NCBI GenBank assembly: GCA_947579665.1
Contig: OX388343.1
Location: 101,499,657-101,563,656 of the forward strand
Length of the DNA: 64,000 nt
Source of the DNA: Sympetrum striolatum
Lineage: Eukaryota > Arthropoda > Insecta > Odonata > Libellulidae
Direction: 5' to 3'
Positions 47,146 through 58,117 of the stretch are shown here, one piece after another. Numbering within the stretch: the first letter of the stretch is position 1; each line of letters starts with the position of its first letter. Position numbers and translations under genes: made by a program. Below the pieces are notes generated by a model. The model saw nothing but the letters and a program-made list of their open reading frames with translations, did not search any database and was not told the origin of the DNA.

Positions 47146-50100
47146 GTTATTAATATGCTCGTACCAAAGCCAAAATAATCACATATCGTTAATAACTTAT
47201 TTCTATTAAACGTAAAGGGTTTACTTTCAAATCAGGAAGAAATTTCATAAGAGAGTTAGCTATTGCTAGAGGTGTTTGTTTTTCTCAATAAGCGATAAAA
47301 CTAACAAATAACGCGACTTATGTCCGATTTAGCGAAATAACGCTAATTTAAACAGTTTTAATAAGCAGCACGGATTTTAGTGATTTTCGCTTCATTCACC
47401 ATTTGTAATAGAGGGAAATGTAATTTTGGTATGATTTAGATAAGTGTACAATATATAATTGTATTATTTGCGTATTTTTTGTCATATTTTTGATCACTCG
47501 TGACTTCTTTGCTTACGCGAATTCAGCTTTGATATTTTGCAATAAATTCACAAAACATTCTTTCCATTATGGATTATCACATAATTCCACGAAGACATAT
47601 GTTTTGTTTTTCCTAACATCTATCGTGTCAATATATTTTTAGTGAAAATATCATGTTTTGTTGATCTGCAGCTGTGAAAGCATTTTCCTTAGGTGTAAAC
47701 AGCACAGTTTTAAATTAATTTAATTTAATATTTTGTATAATTTACAGAAAATAATACTTTAAATTATTTTAATGTTTATGCTAAAGTGTGCCCAATACTA
47801 TTCCTTTACTTAAATGAGGCTCTGTGAAAATAAGTAACGCTAAATTTAGGAAACATAATAAAAACACAAAACACCACATTTTGGTTTTCAAATCAACAAA
47901 TCTCAGAAAGAAAATAAAAACATTTTCAAACACCTCCAGCTATTGATGTTATTAATTACTAATCAGAATTCACATTAGCTGTTGGTTGTGATGTAACCCT
48001 TTCCGCGATAAAATACGAAGTTTCTTGTGACTAGACAAAAATTGCAACAAATCCTGCGGTCACCAGTTTCCATTGCTTAATTATCGTCACTTCAGGTTCT
48101 TTTGAAGAAAATTATTTACCTAGAAAGAGTACACTTTATATGGCTCTGAAGCATTCAATTATTAATATTTTACATTAAAAATCTACCTTTACTACGATAA
48201 TTGAACAATTTAGTCTCTTCTTGCAACAGAAGTTCCTAAGACGCTGTTTTTGCGTGGCCCCAGCCTCTGTTTTCTCACGTAATTTCCGACCCAAAACATT
48301 CGAGGATAGAGGCAGAACTTTGGAATAGGACGAAAGTTTCGAACACCACTTTAGTTCAACTGCAATTACGCCGAATTTGATGATTCTATTTGGAGCGCTC
48401 TTGAAAGTAGAACTTTCCAAAAATTTTGAAACACTCGAGCAACATGCTCGAAGTTGCGGTGGAGTTGAGAAATCCCACAAACATTTTTCCGTTTTCTGTA
48501 AATATTTTCTAAATACCATCATCGAGACAACAGATCCGATATATTTTATTTACCTTTCGCCTTCGCTATCCTCGCTGAACGCCAATCGCTCTTCATTTCT
48601 ATGCATTCGCTAAGCTGAGAGTGATTTTTTTTTCAGTGGCAACCAGTTCTCTAAACTTGTCCCGAGAGCAGGAAGAGTGACAGATGGAGCGTAAGCACTC
48701 GGAGCGGAATTTCAAAGCGAAGGACGAGCGATGGCTCTTGTGTTCCTCGGCAGACTCATTACGAAACGATCGGAAAAGTCGTTTCTTTCCAGGAAGCGGA
48801 GAAGTCTGCCAAAACGACTCTAATCGAGTGATTTACTCCACTATCTCCCACGGGTATTATGCGTGCAGCATGTTACGTTTCCTCATTCTACCGCATTGTC
48901 CAAGTACGTTCGAGTTATTTTCGCGTTCCTAGATACGCCTCGTTTATCAACATCCTTCATTCATGCCTCCCTTTCACTTCGTCTGGATACACTGCATCTG
49001 ATTATTGATTGCCAAGATTCTTTAGCACTCGTTCTTCAATAAGTTAATGTATGCACGGTGAGTGCAATTATGCAGGATAGTAAACGTATTTTATTCGACC
49101 GCAAAACCTTGATAATATCATTAATTAAATGTATTGAGCTCACATTGTTAGAAAAGTTTTAATATTTTTACATAATTATATACTTTAACTCCCTCGTATC
49201 ATTTATACATGATTTTATTACACTCAAGTTACTTATTTTTTGCCCGATAATTCCCTTATGTTTTATAACTAAAATTTGCAATAAAGATATAATAATAATA
49301 ATAATACATATTCTATTACGTACAATAATTTTTTTTCTTTCCTTATTATTTTTGCATTTATAAATATTTTTTAATTTTAATTTTTCATTTTAAGAAAATA
49401 AACGCTTTTACTAATAAAATTAAAAGCCCGTGTTAGAAAAGGTTTTACTTGTTTACTTTGTTTTCAATATAATCAAAATGCAATATCTTTGTATTCTATG
49501 CAACTCAATGAGTAAGCGATGTAAGGTACAGTTTTTAGAGTGATAGAAAAGTACATCTAAATGATAGATTCAGTACGAGTGAATAATCACGAAAGTCTTG
49601 TGTATACCTACATTTGAATAACGTGATTTGTTATTTTTTAAAGTGAAAAGCACATATCTCCGTAAGAAGAAAAGGAATTCTGCAGCAATTGTCTGCAGCT
49701 AAATTAGAGGGATTGTGAATAATTAATCATAATGAATATATTATTATATTGTATTATAGTGGGTAATTTACATATATTATGTTTTAATAAAAATGCCGAT
49801 TAAAATGCAACCAACTGAACTTATTTCTGCCTCTCCTAAAACCTCTATTATTTATATTCATGAGATTTGATTTCGTCGACATAACTAATTGTAAAGTTTT
49901 ACTATCGATTCAATTGCTAATGTATAGACTCTAATGTAATGAACGACGGCTAAAGAATTAGCATTATCAATTATTATTTTCCGTTATATCGATCCAGTGA
50001 ATATGTGCTGTCAAATGCAAAATGGGCGCGAAAAGGTAAAACTCTCCATGGCAAAATTCCTTCCAATAATCTGTATCCCTTTATTGTTCTATGATAAGAT

Positions 50101-50425
50101 GTCTGCAGAGAAGCAAACGGATGATAAATTCCATTGTTCATCACAAAGTCAAGTACCTACGCACAGCATACATATATTCGAAGTTAATAACTCTAATTTC
50201 TCTGAGGATGACATTTTTTCCATATAGACATATATACAAATATGTCATTTATTCATTTGATTCAGTTTAAGATCGAATTATCTTTGCTTCAAAAGGACGG
50301 ATTTTTCGAAAGAAGAAAATTCTCGGCCGTTTGGAATTCCACAAACAATTAGATAAATATTATGAACATATGGATTTCCCAAAAACTTACATTTCAATGA
50401 ACAAATAGATTTATTTCTACCTTAA
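47146..50425. other. Noncoding stretch with GC-richer patch at 48.2-48.95 kb
   Basis: Mostly very AT-rich. At 48175-48932 composition is more balanced and several frames are open (minus 48522-48175, 115 codons; plus 48377-48613; plus 48684-48932). The products (for example MERKHSERNFKAKDERWLL) match no family I know, and the frames overlap on opposite strands, so none is called. An (AAT)n run lies at about 49288-49307. Confidence 0.3.
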
Positions 50426-50650
50426 CCCTCAAAGGACCAAGGGAGGGCTAAAAAATGTCCACCACTTTTCTTTTTCAATATTTTAAGAACTTAATCGTAT
50501 TATAGTCTTATAACTTCATTACATTGTCAAATATATATTGTTAAAGATAACTGCATTTTGATACATTTTGTACGTTTTTTTAAGCAATGTAATGAGAGTG
50601 GAAATAGGCGGTGGACACACAAAATGACCCTCCCTTGGTCCAACCTGCGA
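50426..50650. mobile_element. Decayed piggyBac-type MITE
   Basis: TTAA (50422-50425) is followed by CCCTCAAAGGACCAAGGGAG. GGACCAAGGGAGGG (50434-50447) is the exact complement of 50628-50641, and similarity continues inward to a shared GTCCACC. A TTAA-CCCT start is the piggyBac signature. The outermost right end and its TTAA are no longer visible, so the right bound is approximate. Confidence 0.55.
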
Positions 50651-50899
50651 CATATTTTGAACCAATTGGAATCATTTGACAAATAGTTTTAATTAATTTT
50701 AATTATTTAATTTAATTTTTTTTTTATTATACCTTGTAGTTGATTTATAAGCATAACTAACGGTGATTTACAAACTTATTTTCCAAATTAGAGCTTTAAA
50801 GCCGGTACTATTGAGAAGAAGCTTTATCATATCCTCGTCTTTGATGACTTTTTTAAAAAATACAAATTTCATTATTTTTATCGCAGTAGTACAATTACA

Positions 50900-51760
50900 A
50901 AAAATCTGATGTGGCCAGCACAAGACTTTCTCCATATATAAGATGTAAATATTTATCTACGACAGTAATTTCGAACTCTATATTCCATCTAAACTTTGAA
51001 GATGAGTGATTAATTTATAAATACTATTATCTTTTACGTCACAAACATTATAAATAATGTTTTTCAGGACATCATCGATGAAAAACGATGAAGTGGCCTT
51101 TCGCCCCAGCGCCCAGAGCGCCCACAACGTACATAATCAGCAACTTCTGGTTTATCAGTATTTCGCAAATAACTCCTACACAATCCGTGATACAAAAATA
51201 TGTTTCATACAAAAGTCATAGTAAATTACATTTTCTAAAATTTTATTACTAATACTATATACCTAAATATCATATTTATGGAGATATTTTGAAAACCGGA
51301 AATGAGCTTTGAAGAATAAAGCTCGACTTCCGGTTAACCGATTTACTCCAAAATCTAATCAACTCTAAACACACAAACCAAAATACTATATATAAAATTT
51401 GGTGTTGATCCGACAAATAATTTTCATGTTAGAGCGCCCACAAAGTACATAATCAGATACTTCCGGTTTATCGGTATTTCACGAATAACTCCTAATCAAG
51501 TGGTGATACAAAAATATATTAAATACAAAAGTTATAGTAAATTATATTATCTAAAACTTTTAAAAGTAATACAATATACGTATATATCATATTTATGGAG
51601 ATATTTTGAAAACCAGAAATGAGCTTTAATGAATAAAGCTCGACTTCCGGTTGACCGATTTACTCCAAAAACTAATCAACTCTGACAGCACACACACCAC
51701 TAATATATATGAAGTTTGGTATTGATACGACTAATAGTTTTCACGTTAGAGTGCCCACTA

Positions 51761-51808
<48 letters not shown>

Positions 51809-51942
51809 ACAGACATCATTCCGAAAATGGTCAAAACGTGTTCTAGGGACCCCAAAACATGTATTTCCGTTGAAATCTCGAAGTCGAATTTTTTCATGAA
51901 AACAATACTTTCTCTATACTTCGTATATGGAGAAAGTAAAAA
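50900..51942 (+). mobile_element. Family C dispersed repeat, copy 3
   Basis: Starts AAAAATCTGATGTGGCCAGC and ends ATGGAGAAAGTAAAA. Two units of about 314 bp are marked by AATAACTCCTA (near 51168 and 51482) and CTTCTGG/CTTCCGG-TTTATC words. The CA-rich segment is expanded to a long (CA)n run at 51762-51803. The terminal region is again open on the plus strand (KMVKTCSRDPKTCISVEI), matching copy 2 closely. Frames 51716-51997 (plus) and 52047-51700 (minus) are shadows of the repeat. Confidence 0.65.
51762..51803. repeat. (CA)21 microsatellite
   Basis: An uninterrupted CA run of 42 bp inside family C copy 3, at the position where the other copies have only short CA/CAGA-rich DNA. Confidence 0.97.
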
Positions 51943-53944
51943 GGCAAATGCTGAAGAGATATTATGTTTCATTATTATCTTCTCTTTTGAAGAATGAACT
52001 TGTAAGAGAAGCAAGATGATGGTGTATAGTTTTGAAAGCAAGAACATTTCGTTACAGCTTTCACAGGATCGAATGCGAGTCGTTCATAAGAGGGTTAAAA
52101 GGAATATAGATTTCCATCCTCGTTACGCCTTACAAAGGGCCTTTCGTGTGGAAAACGTAGCGTATGAGCATAATACTATTAATTCTTAGAGAGGTTTTTC
52201 TGTATACACTTCTAAAACTTTGTAGCCCGATTATCTACCTGAATTGACCATTGTGCGTCTATATCAAACCTAAGAAGCAGCGAATACTTCAAAACGAAAA
52301 ATCCTTCAATATTAAAATAGGCTTTTAAACAGAAAAACATTTAACATCTCATGAAAAATACGCGAACTTGCTATTGTCGTTCCAGATCACAGCTAATGAC
52401 TCTCAGTCGACAGAAATCAATAGTACGAAAAGATGTAATTTATTTATTTGAGAAAACCATGATTCCTCTGCGCAGTCAGCATATTACATAAACTTTTTCC
52501 TGACATCCAGAAGCAAATTCATCGTGAGTCGTTCATTTTGCAAAAAGGGTGTTGCCTCTCATCAAAATTAAATTTTTTAGAAGAAATGTTTTCGCTCTGT
52601 CATTGTCGACTTTCTCAATATAATTCCGAAAACAATTCAACTATGAGCTACCTCATTTCTTCAATAAAACTTCCGCTTTTCCTTTCTCAAGAAAACTGCT
52701 TTTCCATGAATTATTGACCACGCCCAATTATACGGTTGATAGCGTGATTATTTCTTTGGTTCCATGGACCAGATAACTGTCATCAACATTATAGAATAGA
52801 TTATACTCAGAACATAAACTATTTATCGTTAGCGGGGATAAAATATCCTAAAATGATAATTATTACTACCTGCTTCCTTACAGCATACCATGGTGATGTA
52901 GCACCAGATCAATATTATTAATAAGATATTTATAATTAAGAGCAAATCTTGCAAATTAAATAGAAAATTATTCTAAGAATAAGTTATATCAGTACATACT
53001 ATGATCACCAATTGTAAATAATCTTTTCGAATGGGTGTATCTGATAACACTCATACTATTTAGATTAAGAGAAAACTTTTTTTGTAAATGTTTCATGTTG
53101 CCTTTTTTTAATAGTTATAAAATAGAAGTTGAATTCAAAGATATTAACTTATTATAGAGTTTGTAAGTTAAATATATAATTTTCAATCGACTTAAATTAA
53201 ACCTAGGGGTAATAAATCTGAGACAATCCTTGTAATCGATTTCCAATTTACTCGAATCTTAAATTACCCTTCGTAAGATCGCAAAAAATAAAAAAAACTA
53301 TTTAACCATCACTATTTTTCCTGAATATCTATACTTAAGTGTTTATAAATAGGAAGGAAATCGACAGTCACAGGTAATTTTCATCTCACAATTTTCGGTA
53401 GCAACAAGGCCGTATTAATTATTCTAACACTTAAGCAACCTCCTTCCTTTGACTGTCTGTAACTCTGATATTGCATTCAGTTTAAATTGACTATGCATGA
53501 ATATTCAACGTCGGATATCTACTACTGATAGTATACGATAGGATACTGCTATCAGTATGAGTCAATCTATCCATTGAAATTCAAGGCATTTTTAAGAGCC
53601 GATATTAATAAGTCCCTCCTACACGTTTCATTGACCCTTGTCTTCCCTTCTCTGGACAATGACTAGCAGAAAGCCAAGCCCAAGCAGCATAGATGATGAA
53701 CATGATAAATAGAAATACGAAAGCCCCAACTCAATCTGTCGACCAATCAACATCAAGTGCACTCCACTATAATCGGATTATTTAAGCGGTAGATATTCCG
53801 AAAGTTGCGTAGCTTTAATCCTCATAACCTTAGCTTCTTCAAAAGATTGAGACAGGAAATCTCTCGCTTTTCAACATGTGAGCTCAAAGCAGATCTCACT
53901 TTATATTCATATTCGTTCATTTTCCGGAATTTCGGATTGATAAA
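51943..53944. other. AT-rich noncoding stretch
   Basis: No gene recognised. An imperfect hairpin lies at 53523-53557 (TACTGATAG paired with CTATCAGTA, with further pairing inside). Confidence 0.35.
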
Positions 53945-54124
53945 TTTTTTTTCCCTAAGAATTTCTTAGGTTTTTTACATCCACAATTTCTTCTCATATC
54001 TTTTTCATACTAACTCTTTAAATTAATTATTTATGTATTGTATGGCGATGGGTTAGATGGAAGAGGAGACTTTTAGTCTCAATCTCGCCCGAATAAAGCC
54101 GTTTTATTATTATTATTATTATTA
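53945..54124 (+). mobile_element. Family B retroposon 3' tail, copy 4
   Basis: Plus-strand copy with TTTCTTAGGTTTTTTACATC, GGTTAGATGGAAGAGG, the perfect hairpin GAGACTTTTAGTCTC (54066-54080) and CTCAATCTCGCCCGAATAAA, ending in a (TTA)n tail (about 54104-54124). It is 5'-truncated compared with copies 1 and 2. Confidence 0.65.
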
Positions 54125-54527
54125 ATTTCACTTTATTAGTCTCCAAAAGTGAACTGCATTCATTGTTTACGTAAAATCTACAGAGACGGCAAATATGTTT
54201 CAATGCTTACATGATACATATTTCTTTTGGAAATATTCCCTTCGTAAACTAGTTCGTGTTTTTATAACTGGCTGTGCTAGGGTTGTGGTCTGAAGCGAGA
54301 CTGATAATTAGGATGCCGTTCAAAACGCGGTACAGCTGGACACAAACATTCTGTTTCCATTCCTTGAATAGAAAAAGAATCATATGACGTTTGTGCCGTT
54401 CCTTTCTTAATATGGTTTCGCTCATAACAGTGCGGTATGAGCTTCCCCTTGGCACGGTGGTCATTCAACTTGGGAGGTAATCGAAACAAAACAATGAGAA
54501 TTTGTAGTTACCATATTCTGCCCGAAA

Positions 54528-54674
54528 TAGACATGGGCGCCGTTATGATTTTTGTCAGCGGCGGCGTAGGAGGAAAATGAAGCCGGCGGCGGCGCGCCGT
54601 AGTTATTTCTTTGGCGGCGGCGGCGTGCCCGATATTGTCGGCGGCTGGCGTAATCGGCGCGGCGCCCATCTCTA
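54528..54674. mobile_element. GC-rich hAT-type MITE, 147 bp
   Basis: Inverted ends TAGACATGGGCGCCG and the complement of CGGCGCCCATCTCTA (one to two differences, indel in the last bases) are flanked by 8-bp duplications GCCCGAAA (54520-54527) and GCCCGAAC (54675-54682), with one mismatch. The interior is GGC/GCC-rich, in sharp contrast to the AT-rich surroundings. An 8-bp duplication with TAGAGATGGGC-like ends fits hAT elements. A 139-codon minus frame through it (54880-54461) is kept open by the GC-rich repeats and is not called a gene. Confidence 0.75.
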
Positions 54675-56046
54675 GCCCGAACGCTATAAATCGTTATCAT
54701 ATCAAATAGCTCGGTCTGACTCGTCTTGTAGATGTGAGGAGGTACCTCTTTATTAAAAATGAGCTGAATTAGTAAAATTGTGAATTTATTTATTTCCGAA
54801 TCTTTTATTGATTCTTTATAGTTTAGGGAGTGGAATTTATATTTCATTAATGCCGATGGGAAAAAATCAATAAATTGCACTGATAATAGCGCGTTATCAT
54901 TGGGGTGAGTTATAGAAAATGTATGTATTATGTATGAAATCAGTATGATACATACATAACAAATGTCTTTCTCATCTTAACTTATGTTATAGAAAGTTAT
55001 AAAGTGAGAAACGACTTTGTAATTGTTCTAACTTAAAATGAGAAGTAAATCTGTTTTTAGAAATAAAAATTTTAGCAGACGCTTCGATGAAATTTGGCAG
55101 CAAGAGTACGCCAGCAAGAAGACGAAAGTGAAAACCTTTTCAACTTATCAACAGTGATGACATCATATAGGCCATTGATACAGAAACGAAAGGTACAGGA
55201 GAAATAATCTGCAAAGAAGAAAACGTAAGGAGAAAGACAATAAACCTACAGATATGGTAAATATAGATTGGAAAATTATCAATTAAAAAAGAAAGAAAGA
55301 ACACACTGAACATTTTTATTTTCTCCGTCAGTAAAATGGGTATGACGTTTATAAGAGGGCCAAAAAACGAAGAACCGTTAATTAAGTAAAAAATAATAAT
55401 CTTGAAATCTTCCGAAGTTGAGGATTTCAAACTTTCTGGATGAACGCCATCTGGAAATGGAGCGAAAAATGTTTCACGGTTGGTCTTACGCAATTGATTT
55501 TATAATAAATTTTTCCAAACGACGTGGAATTCTAACAATTCCTTTCTCTTTAGTCCTATATAATCATTCGTCGCCATTTATTGAAGTCGTCATCAAAATG
55601 AATCGACACTAATGAAGAAAATTATGCTTCAGCAAATCCTGTCGAATATCGGTCATAAATTCCGAGAGGGTCGATGAACTGAGAAATCGAATGTTGTAAC
55701 GAAGAGAGCATCCGAACGGATTCAGGAACGAAGGAAGTTGAAAAAGTCAGATGACGAAGTAAGGAGATCGATAATATAAGCCAGTTTACGCATTTGGTGT
55801 TAACTTTGAGGTCTTCTTGCTAACTATCAGAGAAAAGTTGTTCCAAACATCTATGGTCGTTATAGACAGTGCCGATGGGTGAGGCAGTTTTATGGAACAT
55901 CCTCGGGCGTCTCTTTAGGATGGAAATTAAAGAATACATACTTATTTAGAAATTCTTTGAATGTTATGCAATTCCTATTAAAAATGCAGCTATTATATTC
56001 TCATTACTCCTTATCCATATACGAACAGTTTCGCCAAATTTAAATA
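54675..56046. other. Noncoding stretch with an unassigned minus frame
   Basis: A 117-codon minus frame (55493-55140) predicts a mostly hydrophobic protein after a polar start (FAPFPDGVHPESLKSSTSED). AT-driven Phe/Ile/Leu content makes the hydrophobicity weak evidence, and no family is recognised. A more balanced patch at 55640-55930 reads on the minus strand IDVWNNFSLIVSKKTSKL, faintly like a LINE ORF2 end, but this is too short to call. Confidence 0.25.
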
Positions 56047-56476
56047 CAGTAGAACTCCAATTATCCGAACCAATTGGGACCGGACCCCATTCGGATAATT
56101 AATTAACTTCTGTGTGTACATTGAAAACGGGAGGAAAAAACTACATATATAGTATAAAAAAGAGATATGTATTCATTACTTTAAAAAATGGTAACACTTT
56201 GGCATGTTAAGCGTACATCACTTCTAAATACTTATGAAAATACTTTAACTAAATCAAACTAATGTAGTATTTACATTATTAGATATTTTTTATAAAACAT
56301 GTTTAATCAGTATACTCAGCCCAGCGGCAGGTGCGTGTTTTTTCGTGTAGGTCTATTCGGTTTCTACCGTTATGCTTACCAGCGAATTCAGAACTGCTAT
56401 ATGAGATGGTGTCCTAAAGCGATTCGGATAATCAGCGATTCGGATAGTCGGAGTTCGGATAATTTGAGTTCTACTG
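56047..56476. mobile_element. Tigger/pogo-type MITE, copy 2
   Basis: A 430-bp element flanked by TA on both sides (56045-56046 and 56477-56478), starting CAGTAGAACTCCAATTATCC and ending GAGTTCTACTG. It shares ends and most of the interior with 13638-13973, but carries about 145 bp (56208-56352) that the other copy lacks. The AT-rich core has no transposase. Confidence 0.8.
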
Positions 56477-57915
56477 TAGATCGCTGATGGTGTAAAATAA
56501 AAGGCGGAAATATACCGTATTTTATTACCTCGCGTCTCAGAGAGCAATGATACAGCAAACTATTTCGATTTAAACTGCTCTATCGTAAATTTTATCCATA
56601 AATTTCCAAAAAATCAATTATCCATTAATCCATTTTTATAAAATGAGATTTAAGAATTGAGAAAAATTGAGAGAAAAGGGGGTAATTGGTTGAAATAAGG
56701 CACAACTGTTCTGAAACAATTCAACAAAAACACCTCTATAGTCGTGTAATGCCGCGGATATGAGTACACCCCATCCTCCACTTTCTATCCTTCGGCGAAG
56801 AGGAAGAATAGAATACATTCGGTCCGTGTTGTTGTCGGCCTATTGCTCTCCAAAATAGCCGTAATTTCACGTTCATAATGTCACTTTCCAATTCCTCCAA
56901 TTTTCGCACATACCTGGTATAAACTTAGATTCACTCCCTTTTTCTCTAATGTCAAAACCAGGTATGTAAAGGCACCATCAGGGCGGAGGGCACAGTCAGG
57001 AGGGAGCTCGGTAGAGCGCCATCTAAGACGCAGCCCCCCGAAAGGGAGACCCCCCTCCATGGGGGGTCTCCGAAAAAAAGTTATAGCCTGCCTCTCGCCT
57101 TCTATCACCTCCCGTGTATCTTTCTTCTCGTGTTCGTACCTACGATCGTACGTTATGTTGATCCACATTAAGAGGTGAATATTTATTTCTCAATTGCTTT
57201 CGACACCAAGGGCAAGAATCCACTTCTCTTACGTGGTGGCCGCACCCCCCATCGGGTCGGTGGCAATGCAGATGCTTATTTAATAAATTTCTTTCCAACT
57301 TTGGAGAGCATTTAAGTCAAAATACATCAGATAACTGAATCCCTACTCCTGAAAAGTACCTTTGCCTCCACGAAGACTCGTTTTAAGGTCGTCTTAACTA
57401 ATAGTATTGAATATCTAGAACAAATTACAGCTATTGATATTCAATGTTGTCGTCAAGATGAAAAAATCAAAAACGAAAGTTATTTGGAAACTGCATGTTA
57501 ATACTTGACCATCTCTTATTCAGACTTTTCTTCAAATTTGAAATCGCAATGAAGATTTAGAGCTAGTGCAAAGTAAGGTGCTGTGAAAAATTCATTTATA
57601 AAATGTAATGGAGATCAGTTTTACCATGATTTAGTCGTTTTTGGAACACTTGATTGAAAATCATGTATTCGAAAAGTATTTTTCGACCTTGATACGCATA
57701 TCATGGTCACTTTCCATCGTTCAATTGGTCAAAAGATCTATTTCGATATATCATTCAGTCCTTTTAAATCACCGAATGATTTTAATTACATTTATTATTT
57801 ATCCTTAAAATACAATCACATACGGCAATATTTATGAGTGTTCTGAAGGTTTAATAAACAGATAGACAAGCAACTCAAGAATAACAATTATTCTTGAGTT
57901 TAACAATAAGGTTTG
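56477..57915. other. Noncoding stretch with GC-rich hairpins
   Basis: At 56880-57180 the DNA is GC-richer. Inverted ACATACCTGGT (56908-56918) and ACCAGGTATGT (56957-56967) precede a perfect 11-bp hairpin GGAGACCCCCC/GGGGGGTCTCC at 57045-57071. A minus frame (57168-56881) is unassigned. A 13-bp hairpin AACTCAAGAATAA/TTATTCTTGAGTT lies at 57872-57900. These could be MITE pieces. Confidence 0.4.
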
Positions 57916-58117
57916 TAGAAAATTTTCGGTTAACGGTAAGCTTTTGGGGGTTTTCTCTTTACTTTTAGACAGGTGTAATTTTGAAGGGTCCCGAACCTTT
58001 TGCTCGACTCTCGAGCTCATCAGAGCCTGACCCTCGCCGCAGGGGGGACCACCCCCTGCGGCGAAACGGTAACGGGAAAACTCCCCAAAAGCTTACCATT
58101 AGCCAAATTTTCATCTA
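57916..58117. mobile_element. Complex foldback element, about 200 bp
   Basis: Outer arms (57916-57955 and 58078-58117) are inverted copies sharing GGTAAGCTTTTGGGG, with TAGA(..)AAATTTT at the ends. Inside is a perfect 12-bp hairpin CGCCGCAGGGGG/CCCCCTGCGGCG at about 58035-58063. The nested inverted repeats resemble a foldback transposon or MITE with subterminal repeats. No target duplication is obvious. Confidence 0.6.

Noticed and set aside
51700..52047. 115-codon minus frame with a Cys-Val run
   Set aside because: Produced by the (CA)n run and the family C repeat read on the wrong strand.
54461..54880. 139-codon minus-strand frame with Arg/Ala/Pro-rich middle
   Set aside because: Its open middle is the GC-rich hAT-type MITE; the residues mirror GGC/GCC repeats and there is no family match.
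55640..55930. Possible LINE ORF2 end on the minus strand (VWNNF)
   Set aside because: Only a few residues fit, with no tail or neighbouring motif; below what I can support.
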